Shown piece after piece: positions 1 through 8,153 of a stretch of DNA of 64,000 nucleotides (the stretch's first letter is position 1; every line of letters starts with the position of its first letter). The notes below the pieces were generated by a model. It searched no databases and had not been told where the DNA came from. It saw only the letters and a program-made list of their open reading frames with translations. The position numbers and the translations under genes are program-made. Source of the DNA: JAXMBN01 sp046349875 (GTDB lineage: Bacteria; Planctomycetota; Planctomycetia; Pirellulales; Pirellulaceae); contig JAXMBN010000001.1 in NCBI GenBank assembly GCA_046349875.1, positions 204,687-268,686 of the forward strand, written 5' to 3'.

Positions 1-172
1 CTCCAACTGCCAGCCATTTACCATCCGGGCTAAAATCCAAAGCCACATTTCCTTCCAACGTAGCCAAGGGGTTTTGAGGTTTGGCTGCCGGTGTCGCTTT
101 GGGTGTGGGCTGTTTCGAGGTGCAGCCGAGAAAGAAACAAAACAGGGCGGCGAACAGGCATCTAGATATCAT
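1..172 (-). CDS. WD40-repeat-like lipoprotein, N-terminal fragment
   Basis: The first 57 residues of a protein that runs off the left edge of the window. The ATG is at 172 on the minus strand. Residues 1-17 form a lipoprotein signal peptide: positively charged start, hydrophobic core and an FLGC lipobox, so Cys17 would be lipidated. A Pro/Thr/Ala-rich linker follows (residues 19-36). Residues 38-57 read like the opening of a WD40/beta-propeller blade, with the typical LDFSPDGKWLA signature. By inference it is an envelope-anchored beta-propeller protein; its substrate or partner cannot be told. The alternative is another SPDG-type propeller (TolB-like). The start is well supported because the lipobox sits at the right distance from it. 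Confidence 0.7.
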   Translation of the reverse strand, partial: MISRCLFAALFCFFLGCTSKQPTPKATPAAKPQNPLATLEGNVALDFSPDGKWLAVG

Positions 173-357
173 CGGCGACCTTTCAACCCCGCGGGATCAT
201 TGCTCAAAACGATGACTTCTCAGGACATGGTCTCGTTTAGGGACATTTTCCATGACTGAGAAGCGGAACAAAACTTCAACGAACTTTGTGAATCATAACA
301 AAATCGCTTGATTCAATGTTGTGTATTTTTACACTGACCTGCACCTAAAGAGGCTAG

Positions 358-927
358 ATCCCAACCTATCTCTGTCCTTCGGATGGACAGCATGAAAATG
401 GATTGCTCAACCAACGTTCCGACACTGTCAGCTCCAATGACCGTTGGGCCGTTACCAACTACAAAGCCTGTGCTGGTAGCAATTGGAATGCGGGAGTTTT
501 CGCTTGGGTCAATAATCTCGGTGGAAAGAACGGTGGGAACTCCGACGGCTTGAATGCAGGGAACGGCATTCTCAGTTCCAATCAGCAAAACACGAATCCG
601 CTAACGCGGATGCGCGACATCATCGATGGGACCTCCAATACCTTCATGGTCGGCGAAGCCATTCCTCACTTCAGCCAATGGAACTGGTGGTACAACCCCA
701 ACGCCGTCACCGCCACAACCGCGATTCCGCTCAACCGTTCTCTTCGCGTTCCGCGCAATATCGCCGATTGGCCCAACAACTATGGATTTAACAGCCGGCA
801 CGTGGGTGGAGGTAATTTTGCACTTTGTGATGGTAGCGTTCGCTTCGTCGCGGAGACTATCGATACGAGCATCTATCGAGGCTATGCCACGATCAGCTCG
901 GGCGAAGTTGTAACCTTGGATAACTAA
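358..927 (+). pseudogene. 5'-truncated DUF1559 prepilin-like gene
   Basis: This frame encodes only the C-terminal part of a DUF1559 protein, a large planctomycete family of type IV pilin-like secreted proteins. Visible family marks are YLCPSD at the start, the RDIIDGTSNTFMVGE block in the middle and the CDGSVRFV motif near the end. The normal N-terminus (prepilin cleavage site plus the FTLVELLVVIAIIG helix) is absent, and an in-frame TAG at 355-357 blocks any upstream extension. A TTG at 403 could start translation, but the product would lack the export signal. The intact relative at 46525-47532 shows what is missing, about 130-170 residues. It precedes a small lipoprotein gene, the usual partner of DUF1559. 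I read it as a deletion remnant; a mosaic cassette is less likely. Confidence 0.75.
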
Positions 928-966
928 TCGCACCGAAAGTCTTAGACTTTCCATTCTTGAAACGCA

Positions 967-1002
967 AACACTCTTTCCTCATGCACCTTGGGAAAGAGTG
1001 TT
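967..1002. terminator. Perfect 12-bp hairpin after the DUF1559 remnant
   Basis: AACACTCTTTCC (967-978) pairs perfectly with GGAAAGAGTGTT (991-1002) around a 12-nt loop. It lies 40 nt after the stop codon of the DUF1559 remnant and before the next gene on the same strand. There is no U-tract, so it may be an mRNA-stabilising 3' hairpin rather than a strong intrinsic terminator. Confidence 0.55.
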
Positions 1003-1050
1003 CATGCAATCGTTCCATCCATCGATCGTCCGTAAAAGGGAGTCCCTGCC

Positions 1051-1485
1051 TTGTTGTTACATCGTTCGCTATGCGCTTTTTTGTCCCTTGCAATTTTGAT
1101 CCTGTTTGTGGGCTGCGGTGATCGGGGTTTAGATGTCGTGCCGGTGAAAGGAACGGTCACATATCAGAATAAACCTATCGGCAAGATCAACGTAATGTTT
1201 GTTCCATCCGATGCCAAAGGCCATATCGCCGAAGGAACAACCGATGAGAATGGACAGTTTCAATTGCAAACGATGAAACCCGGTGACGGCGCCATCGCAG
1301 GCAATTACAAGGTCTCCTTCAAGTTCGTATCGGATATCATTCCTGACATGCCTGGCTTCACCAACGGCGTCAAACCGGAGCCATCGCCGATACCGTTGAA
1401 GTATGCCGATGAAAACAAATCGGGCTTTACCGCGACGGTCGATTCCAATGCAACCAAGAATGATTTCAAGTTTGACTTGAAGTAA
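1051..1485 (+). CDS. Small lipoprotein with carboxypeptidase-regulatory-like fold
   Basis: A 144-residue lipoprotein. Residues 1-22 are a signal peptide ending in the lipobox FVGC. The mature part begins with VPVKGTVTYQNKPI, followed by a GQFQLQT segment and an AGNYKVSF segment, the pattern of the short transthyretin-like (carboxypeptidase-regulatory-like) lipoproteins that follow DUF1559 genes in planctomycetes. Its biochemical role is unknown; an envelope structural or binding role is inferred from the fold. The start is a TTG at 1051 that directly precedes the signal peptide, and no ATG is suitably placed. The DUF1559 gene upstream is truncated, so the module is probably no longer complete. 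A second copy of the module lies at 46525-48040. Confidence 0.8.
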   Translation: MLLHRSLCAFLSLAILILFVGCGDRGLDVVPVKGTVTYQNKPIGKINVMFVPSDAKGHIAEGTTDENGQFQLQTMKPGDGAIAGNYKVSFKFVSDIIPDMPGFTNGVKPEPSPIPLKYADENKSGFTATVDSNATKNDFKFDLK

Positions 1486-1531
1486 CTCGAATCCGTCAGA
1501 TCGTTGAATTCCTTCATCAAGCAACCTCAAA

Positions 1532-1571
1532 GACAAACCCCAGGCCGACTTCGTCGACCTGGGGTTTTGTC
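1532..1571. terminator. Intrinsic terminator between convergent genes
   Basis: An inverted repeat with arms GACAAACCCCAGG and CCTGGGGTTTTGTC around a short spacer that itself pairs (CGAC/GTCG). T-runs lie on the plus-strand side and A-runs on the other, so it can act on the lipoprotein gene to the left and on the minus-strand dehydrogenase gene ending at 1598. Confidence 0.75.
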
Positions 1572-1597
1572 TTTTGTGTCTGAATACTCTCTTACCA

Positions 1598-4500
1598 TCA
1601 AGGCTGTGTGGGCAGCGGGACTTGATCGGTCGCCATCAGGTAGGCGATCAAGTCGCGGACCTGTTCGAGAGTCTTGTTTTCGAGCAGGCCATCGGGCATC
1701 AGGGACGTTGCGTTTTGTTTCTGCGAAACGATTTGACTTCGGTCGATGGTGATCGGCTCCTGCAACGTTTGCAGTGTAAGTGTCTTTTCGCTCTTCTCAC
1801 TGATGACACCGTTGATGACGCGTCCATCATCAAGCACTACAGTCAGCGTTCTGAAGTCTTGACCAACACTTGCGCTGGGATCCAAAATATTCTCGAGGAG
1901 ATAGTCGAGATTCTTGCGGTTGGAACCGGTGAGATCGGGCCCAGTTCGTTTCCCAACTCCATAGAGCACATGGCAATTGGCACACGTTTGCTGAAAGGTC
2001 CATCGACCTTGGCTTAGGTTGGCTTTTTCCAGTACCTCACTGGAAAGCGACTTTTTCCATTCCTCCATTTTTTGCTTCTTCTCTTGAGGCGAAGAACGGA
2101 CTTCACCCCACAATTCGGAAAGCTCGCGTTGCAATTCGGGATCCTCGAACGACTGAATCTGACGCGCATGGTAGGCGGTGAGTTCGTTGGCTTCGAGCTT
2201 CTTCCCGCGAATGCCTGCCAATAGTTCGCGAGCATACGTCGGTCGGGACGACAAAGTGTGAACCACTTCTTGTTTTTCGATCGGCCCCAACGAAGACCAG
2301 CGCCCGATCAATGTTTTGGCCGCATCGGGATGTTCGTACTTGGCGAGACCTCGGATCGCATCTAGGCCCAGAACTCGATCGGCGGTCCATTGAAGTAAGG
2401 GATTCGCCAAATCACTACTGCCATGCTGAATCAAAGATCGCAATGCCTGACGACGCGCATCAGGGTTGGCGTTGCCATCGCCAGCAATCTTGCGAAGTTC
2501 TGCCATGGCAAGCCCATCTCCGAAGACCAGCTGCAGTCCCTTCTTCATGCGATCGATTTCTTCCGAACTCTTGGAATCCAATCGAGCCGCAAAGGGGATC
2601 CACGATCGAGGCTGAGTGGCTCGCAACCATCCATTCAGTCCAAGAGACATCCCTTTGAGCACGGCCTCATCATATTGAGCATGCTTGGCATCGGTAACTT
2701 CCATCAATCGTTCGATACCTTGTGGATTCTTTTCCATTTCGAGTGTCCAGCGCCGGGCAATGTTCTCGGTGAACAGTGGAATCTGGCTTGCCCTTGCCAA
2801 TTGAATCGAACGATCGATGTTGGTGGGGACGGCGGGTTCTATTCCGTACCAGAGCATCAACGGAAACATGCGATCTTCCGCCCACATTCCTTTGGAAGCA
2901 AGAGCTTCAGCAATACCCCATCGCTCTTGGACTGGCAAACGCTGCAACGCCGATGCGAGGTAGAGATGCACCAGTCCTGAAGGATCTTTCTGTGCCAAGG
3001 TCTGGAACTGCGATAGGAGCTTCGAGGATGCAGGCCGGATCTCTGGATGCAACCGATCTACCAACAAACGCACCGCCATCACCCGCTCATGCTCATCTTG
3101 TGCCTGCAATCGCCCAAGAAGCCACGCCTCGGATGCTTGATCGATTCCATGCAATGCTTCCATGGCTCGCAAGCGAATAACCACCGATTCACCCTTTTCC
3201 GCTAATGTGCGAAGGGTTGTCGCCACCTTCATGGCTTCGGGCGATTGTCCTTGGCCGGCCCATCGTTCCATAAGGACTCGTCGCGCCGTGCGGGGCCACC
3301 ATGCATTGGCTTTCTTGAGATGTTCTACCAATTGTTCATCCGATTGCGAAGCCAAGTCGAAGCCAAACTGGCGGAACGGTTTTCCGTAACTCAGTTTATA
3401 GATGCGACCGCTAGTGCGATGGACTCCGCCTCGTTCATGGCATTCTCCCGTATCGGACCAGTCTGCAAGGTAGACGCTACCATCGGGGCCAGTGATCAGT
3501 TCCATTCCTCGAAACCAAGGATCGGTAAAAAATGCAAAATCGGGTGCTCGCTTTCCAACGTATCCAGCACCTTCCCGTTCCAATCGATTGGTGTTGATTC
3601 GAAGTCCATGCAGATTGAGCGTAAAAAGCTGATGACGATATTCTTCCGGCCAATTATCACCCTGATAGATCAACAGACCGATGTGAGCATGACCGCCACC
3701 TGCCTCGCTCGTCTTATCCGACACTCCTTGCCGTACCGTATTCCATTGTTCCGCGCCTACGTCCCAATGAAAATGATCCGCCGTTTGCTCGATCAACTGA
3801 TAGGTATGCGGATTGAGATCCACGCCATACATACGGCGAACGTGGGCACCGGGTACGGTATGCCAAAGATGTCCGATCACCGTATTGATGACAAACATTT
3901 CGCCATGCTGATCGAAGTCAAATCCCCAAGCGTTGGTCATTCCATGCATCACGGCTTCCACCGTTCGATGCAATGGATGAAACCGCCAAACGCCCGTATT
4001 GATTTTGACGCGTTGCGAATCGCTGGCCCCTGGAACTCCGATATTGCTGGTAGCTTGAATTCCATGCCTGGCATAAAACCAACCGTCAGGTCCAAGGCGA
4101 AGTCCGTTGGCTGCGTTATGCCCAATGACACCTTCGTCGATACCATCGAAAACCACTTCCGGAGGACCATCCGGAACATCATCGCGATTTCGATCCGGAA
4201 TAAAAAGAACTTGGGGTAAACAGATGCACCAAACGCCACCGAAGCCCACTTCCACGCTCGTCAATTTATGAGCTTCATCCCAGAACACGGTCCGCTTATC
4301 ATGCCGACCATCCCCATCGGTATCCTCAAGGACGACGATACGATCGCGTTGTTGCGGGTCGAATAGTTGATCGCCCGTCCAGCTATAGTTTTCGGCAACC
4401 CACATGCGCCCTCGCTCGTCCAGGGCAACGCCGATTGGGTTCTGCACGTCGGGTTCGGATGCAAATACTTGAAGTGAGAATCCCGTTGGAAGTTTCGCTT

Positions 4501-4663
4501 GGCGAATCGTCTCCTCTGGTGAGAGTGGGCTTGTGGGCGAGGTCTCAGTATTCTTGATGGGAGGAAAATCATCACCCCACGCGATCGGTCCAATGCTTGC
4601 GAGAATACCAAACCATGTGCTGCAACAGATCGCGTTCCATATCGAAATTGAAGTGCGCATCAA
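1598..4663 (-). CDS. Exported PVC-type dehydrogenase with HEAT region and C-terminal cytochrome c domain
   Basis: A 1021-residue protein. Residues 1-30 are a Sec signal peptide ending in AWG. About residues 45-440 form a soluble-glucose-dehydrogenase-like beta-propeller of the TIGR02604 'membrane-bound dehydrogenase' family, with AWGFDFDQHGEMFV and GPDGSVYLADW motifs. About 450-850 is helical, HEAT-like repeat sequence. About 880-1000 is the Pirellula/Verrucomicrobium heme-binding domain (TIGR02603), with one CANCH heme motif followed by GPDLTGSNR. By family it is a periplasmic oxidoreductase passing electrons to its own c-heme; the substrate (probably a sugar or polyol) is not known. It is monocistronic, with a terminator on its 3' side. 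Length and domain order are normal and I see no interruption. Confidence 0.88.
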   Translation of the reverse strand: MMRTSISIWNAICCSTWFGILASIGPIAWGDDFPPIKNTETSPTSPLSPEETIRQAKLPTGFSLQVFASEPDVQNPIGVALDERGRMWVAENYSWTGDQLFDPQQRDRIVVLEDTDGDGRHDKRTVFWDEAHKLTSVEVGFGGVWCICLPQVLFIPDRNRDDVPDGPPEVVFDGIDEGVIGHNAANGLRLGPDGWFYARHGIQATSNIGVPGASDSQRVKINTGVWRFHPLHRTVEAVMHGMTNAWGFDFDQHGEMFVINTVIGHLWHTVPGAHVRRMYGVDLNPHTYQLIEQTADHFHWDVGAEQWNTVRQGVSDKTSEAGGGHAHIGLLIYQGDNWPEEYRHQLFTLNLHGLRINTNRLEREGAGYVGKRAPDFAFFTDPWFRGMELITGPDGSVYLADWSDTGECHERGGVHRTSGRIYKLSYGKPFRQFGFDLASQSDEQLVEHLKKANAWWPRTARRVLMERWAGQGQSPEAMKVATTLRTLAEKGESVVIRLRAMEALHGIDQASEAWLLGRLQAQDEHERVMAVRLLVDRLHPEIRPASSKLLSQFQTLAQKDPSGLVHLYLASALQRLPVQERWGIAEALASKGMWAEDRMFPLMLWYGIEPAVPTNIDRSIQLARASQIPLFTENIARRWTLEMEKNPQGIERLMEVTDAKHAQYDEAVLKGMSLGLNGWLRATQPRSWIPFAARLDSKSSEEIDRMKKGLQLVFGDGLAMAELRKIAGDGNANPDARRQALRSLIQHGSSDLANPLLQWTADRVLGLDAIRGLAKYEHPDAAKTLIGRWSSLGPIEKQEVVHTLSSRPTYARELLAGIRGKKLEANELTAYHARQIQSFEDPELQRELSELWGEVRSSPQEKKQKMEEWKKSLSSEVLEKANLSQGRWTFQQTCANCHVLYGVGKRTGPDLTGSNRKNLDYLLENILDPSASVGQDFRTLTVVLDDGRVINGVISEKSEKTLTLQTLQEPITIDRSQIVSQKQNATSLMPDGLLENKTLEQVRDLIAYLMATDQVPLPTQP

Positions 4664-4739
4664 TCGTCAAAGCCTATTGAGAAGGGCGAAAAGGGGGCGA
4701 TGAAGGTAGGTCGAATCGAACCTTTCGGTATCGAACCTT

Positions 4740-4949
4740 CTATTTTAGCTTGCCCAATTCGAGGCGAATACAACCTCTTTTGTACCCCTCTCCTTCGCAC
4801 TTCATGAATCGACAAAGAATGAGATCTCGCCGACTGCACCGCCAATCGTTCGGCGCATCGGCGAGAGTCTCACCCCATTGAAGATGGCCGGCCTCCCGTA
4901 ATACCGCTTCTGTTTCTCGATCAGCGTTCGTGATTCGAACGCGAAGCAT
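4740..4949 (-). CDS. Hypothetical 69-residue protein coupled to the DUF2892 gene
   Basis: A short frame whose ATG (4949-4947) overlaps the stop codon of the upstream DUF2892 gene in a TAATG arrangement, a classic sign of translational coupling. The product is soluble, rich in Arg and Glu, and contains three Cys residues around WRCSRRDLILCRFMKC. I recognise no family. The start is chosen solely because of the TAATG overlap; without it the frame would not stand out. It could be a chance open frame, although the position and charge pattern make a real small protein plausible. The gene upstream encodes a small membrane protein, so a function at the membrane is possible but unsupported. Confidence 0.4.
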   Translation of the reverse strand: MLRVRITNADRETEAVLREAGHLQWGETLADAPNDWRCSRRDLILCRFMKCEGEGYKRGCIRLELGKLK

Positions 4950-5149
4950 TAGTTCTTGGCCGACAATTTGCAGGTACTCAATCCCAAAGGACAATAAGCC
5001 GGGCACCAACCGACAAGTCCTGTGACGAGCGGAACGATGCCGATCCAACCCCATGGAGTTTGAGGCCCAACGAAAACGATCGCTAACAGTGCCGCCCCGG
5101 CAATGATTCGAATTCCACGGTCGATCGCTCCCAAATTCGTGCGAAACAT
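4949..5149 (-). CDS. DUF2892 (YgaP-like) inner-membrane protein
   Basis: A 66-residue protein with the DUF2892 pattern: an N-terminal NLGAIDRGIRI segment, a first membrane helix (about residues 14-28), a short turn containing TPWGWIG, a second helix and the ending CPAYCPLGLSTCK. The family consists of two-helix membrane proteins, often found alone or joined to rhodanese domains (as in YgaP); their role is unclear, with sulfur-related functions proposed for the fused forms. Cys residues in CPAYC and STC are conserved in the family. It is followed without a gap by a 69-residue frame. The start ATG at 5149 has a purine-rich stretch upstream (GGGAGCA). Confidence 0.85.
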   Translation of the reverse strand: MFRTNLGAIDRGIRIIAGAALLAIVFVGPQTPWGWIGIVPLVTGLVGWCPAYCPLGLSTCKLSAKN

Positions 5150-5544
5150 GATTGCTCCCTTTCTTGTTCCATGAAGTCTCTAAGGGGAGTGATTCGCGGG
5201 TCCAAGTGAAGTTACATAAATCCTTTTCTTTCTTCTCCAAAAACGAGCTCATCAGCCTTTGTTCCAGCAATTCAGGCCCGAATTGCTTAGAAAATGGGGC
5301 AAGCAAAATGGCATGGGGCACATTGCCGCGGTCCGTCACGTAACATTCGCCGTCTCCGAACGCTCTTCAAGAATCCTCCGAGAGCTTCGAACGATGGTAT
5401 GATCAGACTTTCCAATGGGATCGATGGATGAGGTCCACGTTTTGAATCCATCGATTTCTTCGCGCGTCCTATCGATTCCACTCAAGCCGGCGGAAACGAA
5501 GAGTAAGTCCATTCAACCTAAAAGGTCCAAAGTCAAGGAGTATC
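5150..5544. other. Divergent intergenic region
   Basis: About 395 bases between the divergent DUF2892 gene and the secreted-protein gene at 5545. The open frames here have no family signature. The region should hold promoters for both sides, but I cannot point to a convincing -35/-10 pair. The only clear signal is the AAGGAG ribosome binding site just before 5545. Confidence 0.4.
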
Positions 5545-6060
5545 ATGATGCGAAGCGGGTGGATCGTTTTGGCAATCGTCTGGGTTTCGACGTCATGTGT
5601 TTGGGGCAATGATCGCTTCCCAGGTACAGAACAAGGTGCCAAAGATCTGTTGGCGACCTTTGTGCAACCAGGTGCCGATCTCAAAGCTCTGACTCATTCG
5701 TTGCGTCCCAAAGCCGAAGACTACGAAAAAGTCTTTATGCCTGAGATCGCTAAGAAAATGCAAACGATGTATGCAGAGCCTTGGGAGAAAGGGCTCATCG
5801 TCGTGGTCCCCAAAGCAGGACAGACGTCGGTTCTCCTGTTTGCGGCCACCAGTGAAGAACTTCAAAAGTGGACCGGACGTGCCAAGGAACATTTTCCGGG
5901 CGGCTATGAAAAACTAGGGCCTCATTTTCAGAAAGGCTTCACGCACTATCGATTCAAGTTTGTCGTACCGGGAGAGGAACTTGGCATGGCCTATGATGGA
6001 TTGGTCTATGTCGACGGCCATTGGCGTCTCTTCCCCAAAGCCTATCGCGCAGTGGAATGA
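5545..6060 (+). CDS. Secreted hypothetical protein
   Basis: A 171-residue protein with a Sec signal peptide (residues 1-21, ending VWG). The mature part is a compact alpha/beta sequence with a helical first half (LATFVQPGADLKALTHSLRP) and a C-terminal YDGLVYVDGHWRLFPK segment, reminiscent of small planctomycete periplasmic proteins that end in a 'DGRWVFFPKPWR'-like motif. No catalytic motif is visible. An AAGGAG sits 4 nt upstream of the first of two adjacent ATGs (5545 and 5548), so either could be used. It is monocistronic and converges on the DUF1592 gene. The function is unknown. Confidence 0.75.
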   Translation: MMRSGWIVLAIVWVSTSCVWGNDRFPGTEQGAKDLLATFVQPGADLKALTHSLRPKAEDYEKVFMPEIAKKMQTMYAEPWEKGLIVVVPKAGQTSVLLFAATSEELQKWTGRAKEHFPGGYEKLGPHFQKGFTHYRFKFVVPGEELGMAYDGLVYVDGHWRLFPKAYRAVE

Positions 6061-6135
6061 CCCTGCAGACTTGCGGCAAGCCTTCGCACTTTTCAGTCGG
6101 AGGATTGTTAGGGACACGTTACCTCAATCGCAACG

Positions 6136-8061
6136 CTAGGGTGCGTTGCGACGATGCAGAAACGGATAGCTTTCGATGATCGACTCGACGATGCTTCCCA
6201 ACCGATAATCTTCCGCACGAGCTTTCTCGAGCGTGCTGCGGACAGTGCACTCGTCGGGTCGTTGTAGGCCACGCCCCAAAGCGTAAATCAGGAGATTCTT
6301 GATGAGCGTCCTTGCGACTTGATCCTTTTGGTCGATCAGGATCTTCTTAAAATCTTCAGGCCCTTGAAATGCTTGGCCTTGAACCAACTTGCCCGATGCA
6401 TCGATGGGAATGCCATGTTCTTCCGTTCGCCAGCGACCGATGGCGTCGTAGTTTTCAAAGGCAAGTCCCAGTGGATCCATTTTGTCATGGCAACTAGCGC
6501 ATTCAGGTTTGCTGCGATGGATCTCGAGAATCTCGCGAAGCGTACGCTTCTTGCCATCTGATGCGGACTCTTCCAGTGGCGGCACATTCGGCGGAGGAGG
6601 AGGCGGAGGCGCACCGAGGATTCTTCCCGCAATGAAGTTGCCTCGCCTTGGTACGTTGGTTCTTCCAGGATCCGATTGAAGCGTTAGGAGTGCGGCCGAG
6701 GTCAACAATCCTCCGCGACGATGATCGGTCAATGCAATTCTTTGAAATCCCTGTTGCGCCGAATAGGGAAGTCCATAATGCTCGGAAAGGCGACGGTCGA
6801 TATACGTGTAGTCCGCGTCGATCAATTCCGCTAGGGAGCGATTCTTTTGGAGCATCTCGTGCAGCACCAACCGCACCTCTTCCACCATCGAGCTCCTTAG
6901 CGTTTCATCAAACTCCGGAAACTGTTTGCCATCCACCGAATGCATCGCGATGTCGCGAAACGACAACCATTGTCCAAAGAACTGATCGACCAGTGCGAGA
7001 CTCTTGGGGTCCGCAATCATGCGAGCCACTTCTTCCTTGCGCACAGCGGCATCCATGAGCTTGCCATCGCGAGCAAGCTGAATGAGCCGATCATCGGGAG
7101 GACGCGACCACAAAAAATAACTGAGCCGCGATGCCAATTCGTAATCGTCGACGGGATAGGGATCGTCCGTATTAGGGCGATCTTGTTCCACTCGCATCAA
7201 AAACTTGGGGGAGATCAATATCGCTTGAATGATCTGTCCAAGCGCCGTTTCGTGGTCCGTCCCTTTGGAGCGAAGACGTGCATACAATCGCATGAGGTTG
7301 TCGACGTAATCGGAAGGCGCAGGACGACGAAAGGCACGACTGGCAAAACTCTCTACATGCATGCGGATGCGTTCTGCATCCCCATCCATTTCCTTCATTC
7401 CCAAAACACGCAGGTAGACTTCGGGACGATCTCCCCGATGCTCGCTCACCGTAGCGACTAGTTTCTTCGCTGCATCATAGTACTGCTCCACTTGCGAAGG
7501 AGATAAGCTCAACGCGTCCGCGATGGTATCGAAACCATGTGCCGTACCATCAGGAGCAAAGCCTTCTGCTAGGCGCAGGTCGAGTCCAGTCACATCCAGA
7601 ATGGAAAGATCGTATTCAATCCGATTGAGTCTTCTCAATACAGGTTTACCAGGATCGGGTACGCTGCAATCGAGTTCCTCCAATGTAACTTTGAGGAACT
7701 GAATCATGAGTTCGCGTTCTTCGGAAGTTGGCTGCTTGGCATCAGCGGGAGGCATATCCGCATTTTGAATCTGAGCCAATGCGGTTTGCCATGTATCGCG
7801 ATGTTCGAGAATCAAACGCAAATCGATGTCTTGCGCGAGGTTCACATCACCGCTGACCTTGTCGGCGCGATGGCATTTGGTGCAATACCGATCGACTAAC
7901 CCGCGAATGTTGCGATCCCACGATAGAGGATCTTTTTGCTTGTCCGGTTGAGCCAACACTGGAAGTGAAGACAAACCGCATGCAATGAAAAGCCCCATGC
8001 GAATCCAGAGATGCATGGCCATTGCGGACATTGACACCGTGCCGCCCCACATCCAACCCAT
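6136..8061 (-). CDS. Planctomycete cytochrome protein with DUF1587/DUF1592/DUF1588/DUF1585 domains
   Basis: About 641 residues. An exported N-terminus is followed by a c-type cytochrome module with a CTKCH heme motif. Then come DUF1587 (RRLNRIEYDLSILDVTGLDL), DUF1592 (LASRLSYFLWSRPPDD), DUF1588 (RRGGLLTSAALLTLQSDPGR, then CASCHDKMDPLGLAFENYD, a second CxxCH) and C-terminal DUF1585. The family is abundant in planctomycetes and is usually encoded beside a DUF1552 gene, as here (8154-9554, same strand, 92 nt away); the pair is thought to work in the periplasm on an unknown substrate. I chose the ATG at 8061 because AGAGG stands 5 nt upstream; a longer frame from a TTG at 8106 has no such site. 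A proline run (PPPPPPP) lies before DUF1585. Confidence 0.85.
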   Translation of the reverse strand: MGWMWGGTVSMSAMAMHLWIRMGLFIACGLSSLPVLAQPDKQKDPLSWDRNIRGLVDRYCTKCHRADKVSGDVNLAQDIDLRLILEHRDTWQTALAQIQNADMPPADAKQPTSEERELMIQFLKVTLEELDCSVPDPGKPVLRRLNRIEYDLSILDVTGLDLRLAEGFAPDGTAHGFDTIADALSLSPSQVEQYYDAAKKLVATVSEHRGDRPEVYLRVLGMKEMDGDAERIRMHVESFASRAFRRPAPSDYVDNLMRLYARLRSKGTDHETALGQIIQAILISPKFLMRVEQDRPNTDDPYPVDDYELASRLSYFLWSRPPDDRLIQLARDGKLMDAAVRKEEVARMIADPKSLALVDQFFGQWLSFRDIAMHSVDGKQFPEFDETLRSSMVEEVRLVLHEMLQKNRSLAELIDADYTYIDRRLSEHYGLPYSAQQGFQRIALTDHRRGGLLTSAALLTLQSDPGRTNVPRRGNFIAGRILGAPPPPPPPNVPPLEESASDGKKRTLREILEIHRSKPECASCHDKMDPLGLAFENYDAIGRWRTEEHGIPIDASGKLVQGQAFQGPEDFKKILIDQKDQVARTLIKNLLIYALGRGLQRPDECTVRSTLEKARAEDYRLGSIVESIIESYPFLHRRNAP

Positions 8062-8153
8062 GAATGCCTCTATCTGTCTGCGGGCCCTATCGATTTTGGC
8101 ACCCAATATGTTCCACGATTCCCGTGCGATGAAACGATTTGAGGGAACCTCCG

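Noticed and set aside
3245..4219. 324-codon plus-strand open frame
   Set aside because: Antisense to the TIGR02604 dehydrogenase gene, no motif, no ribosome binding site.
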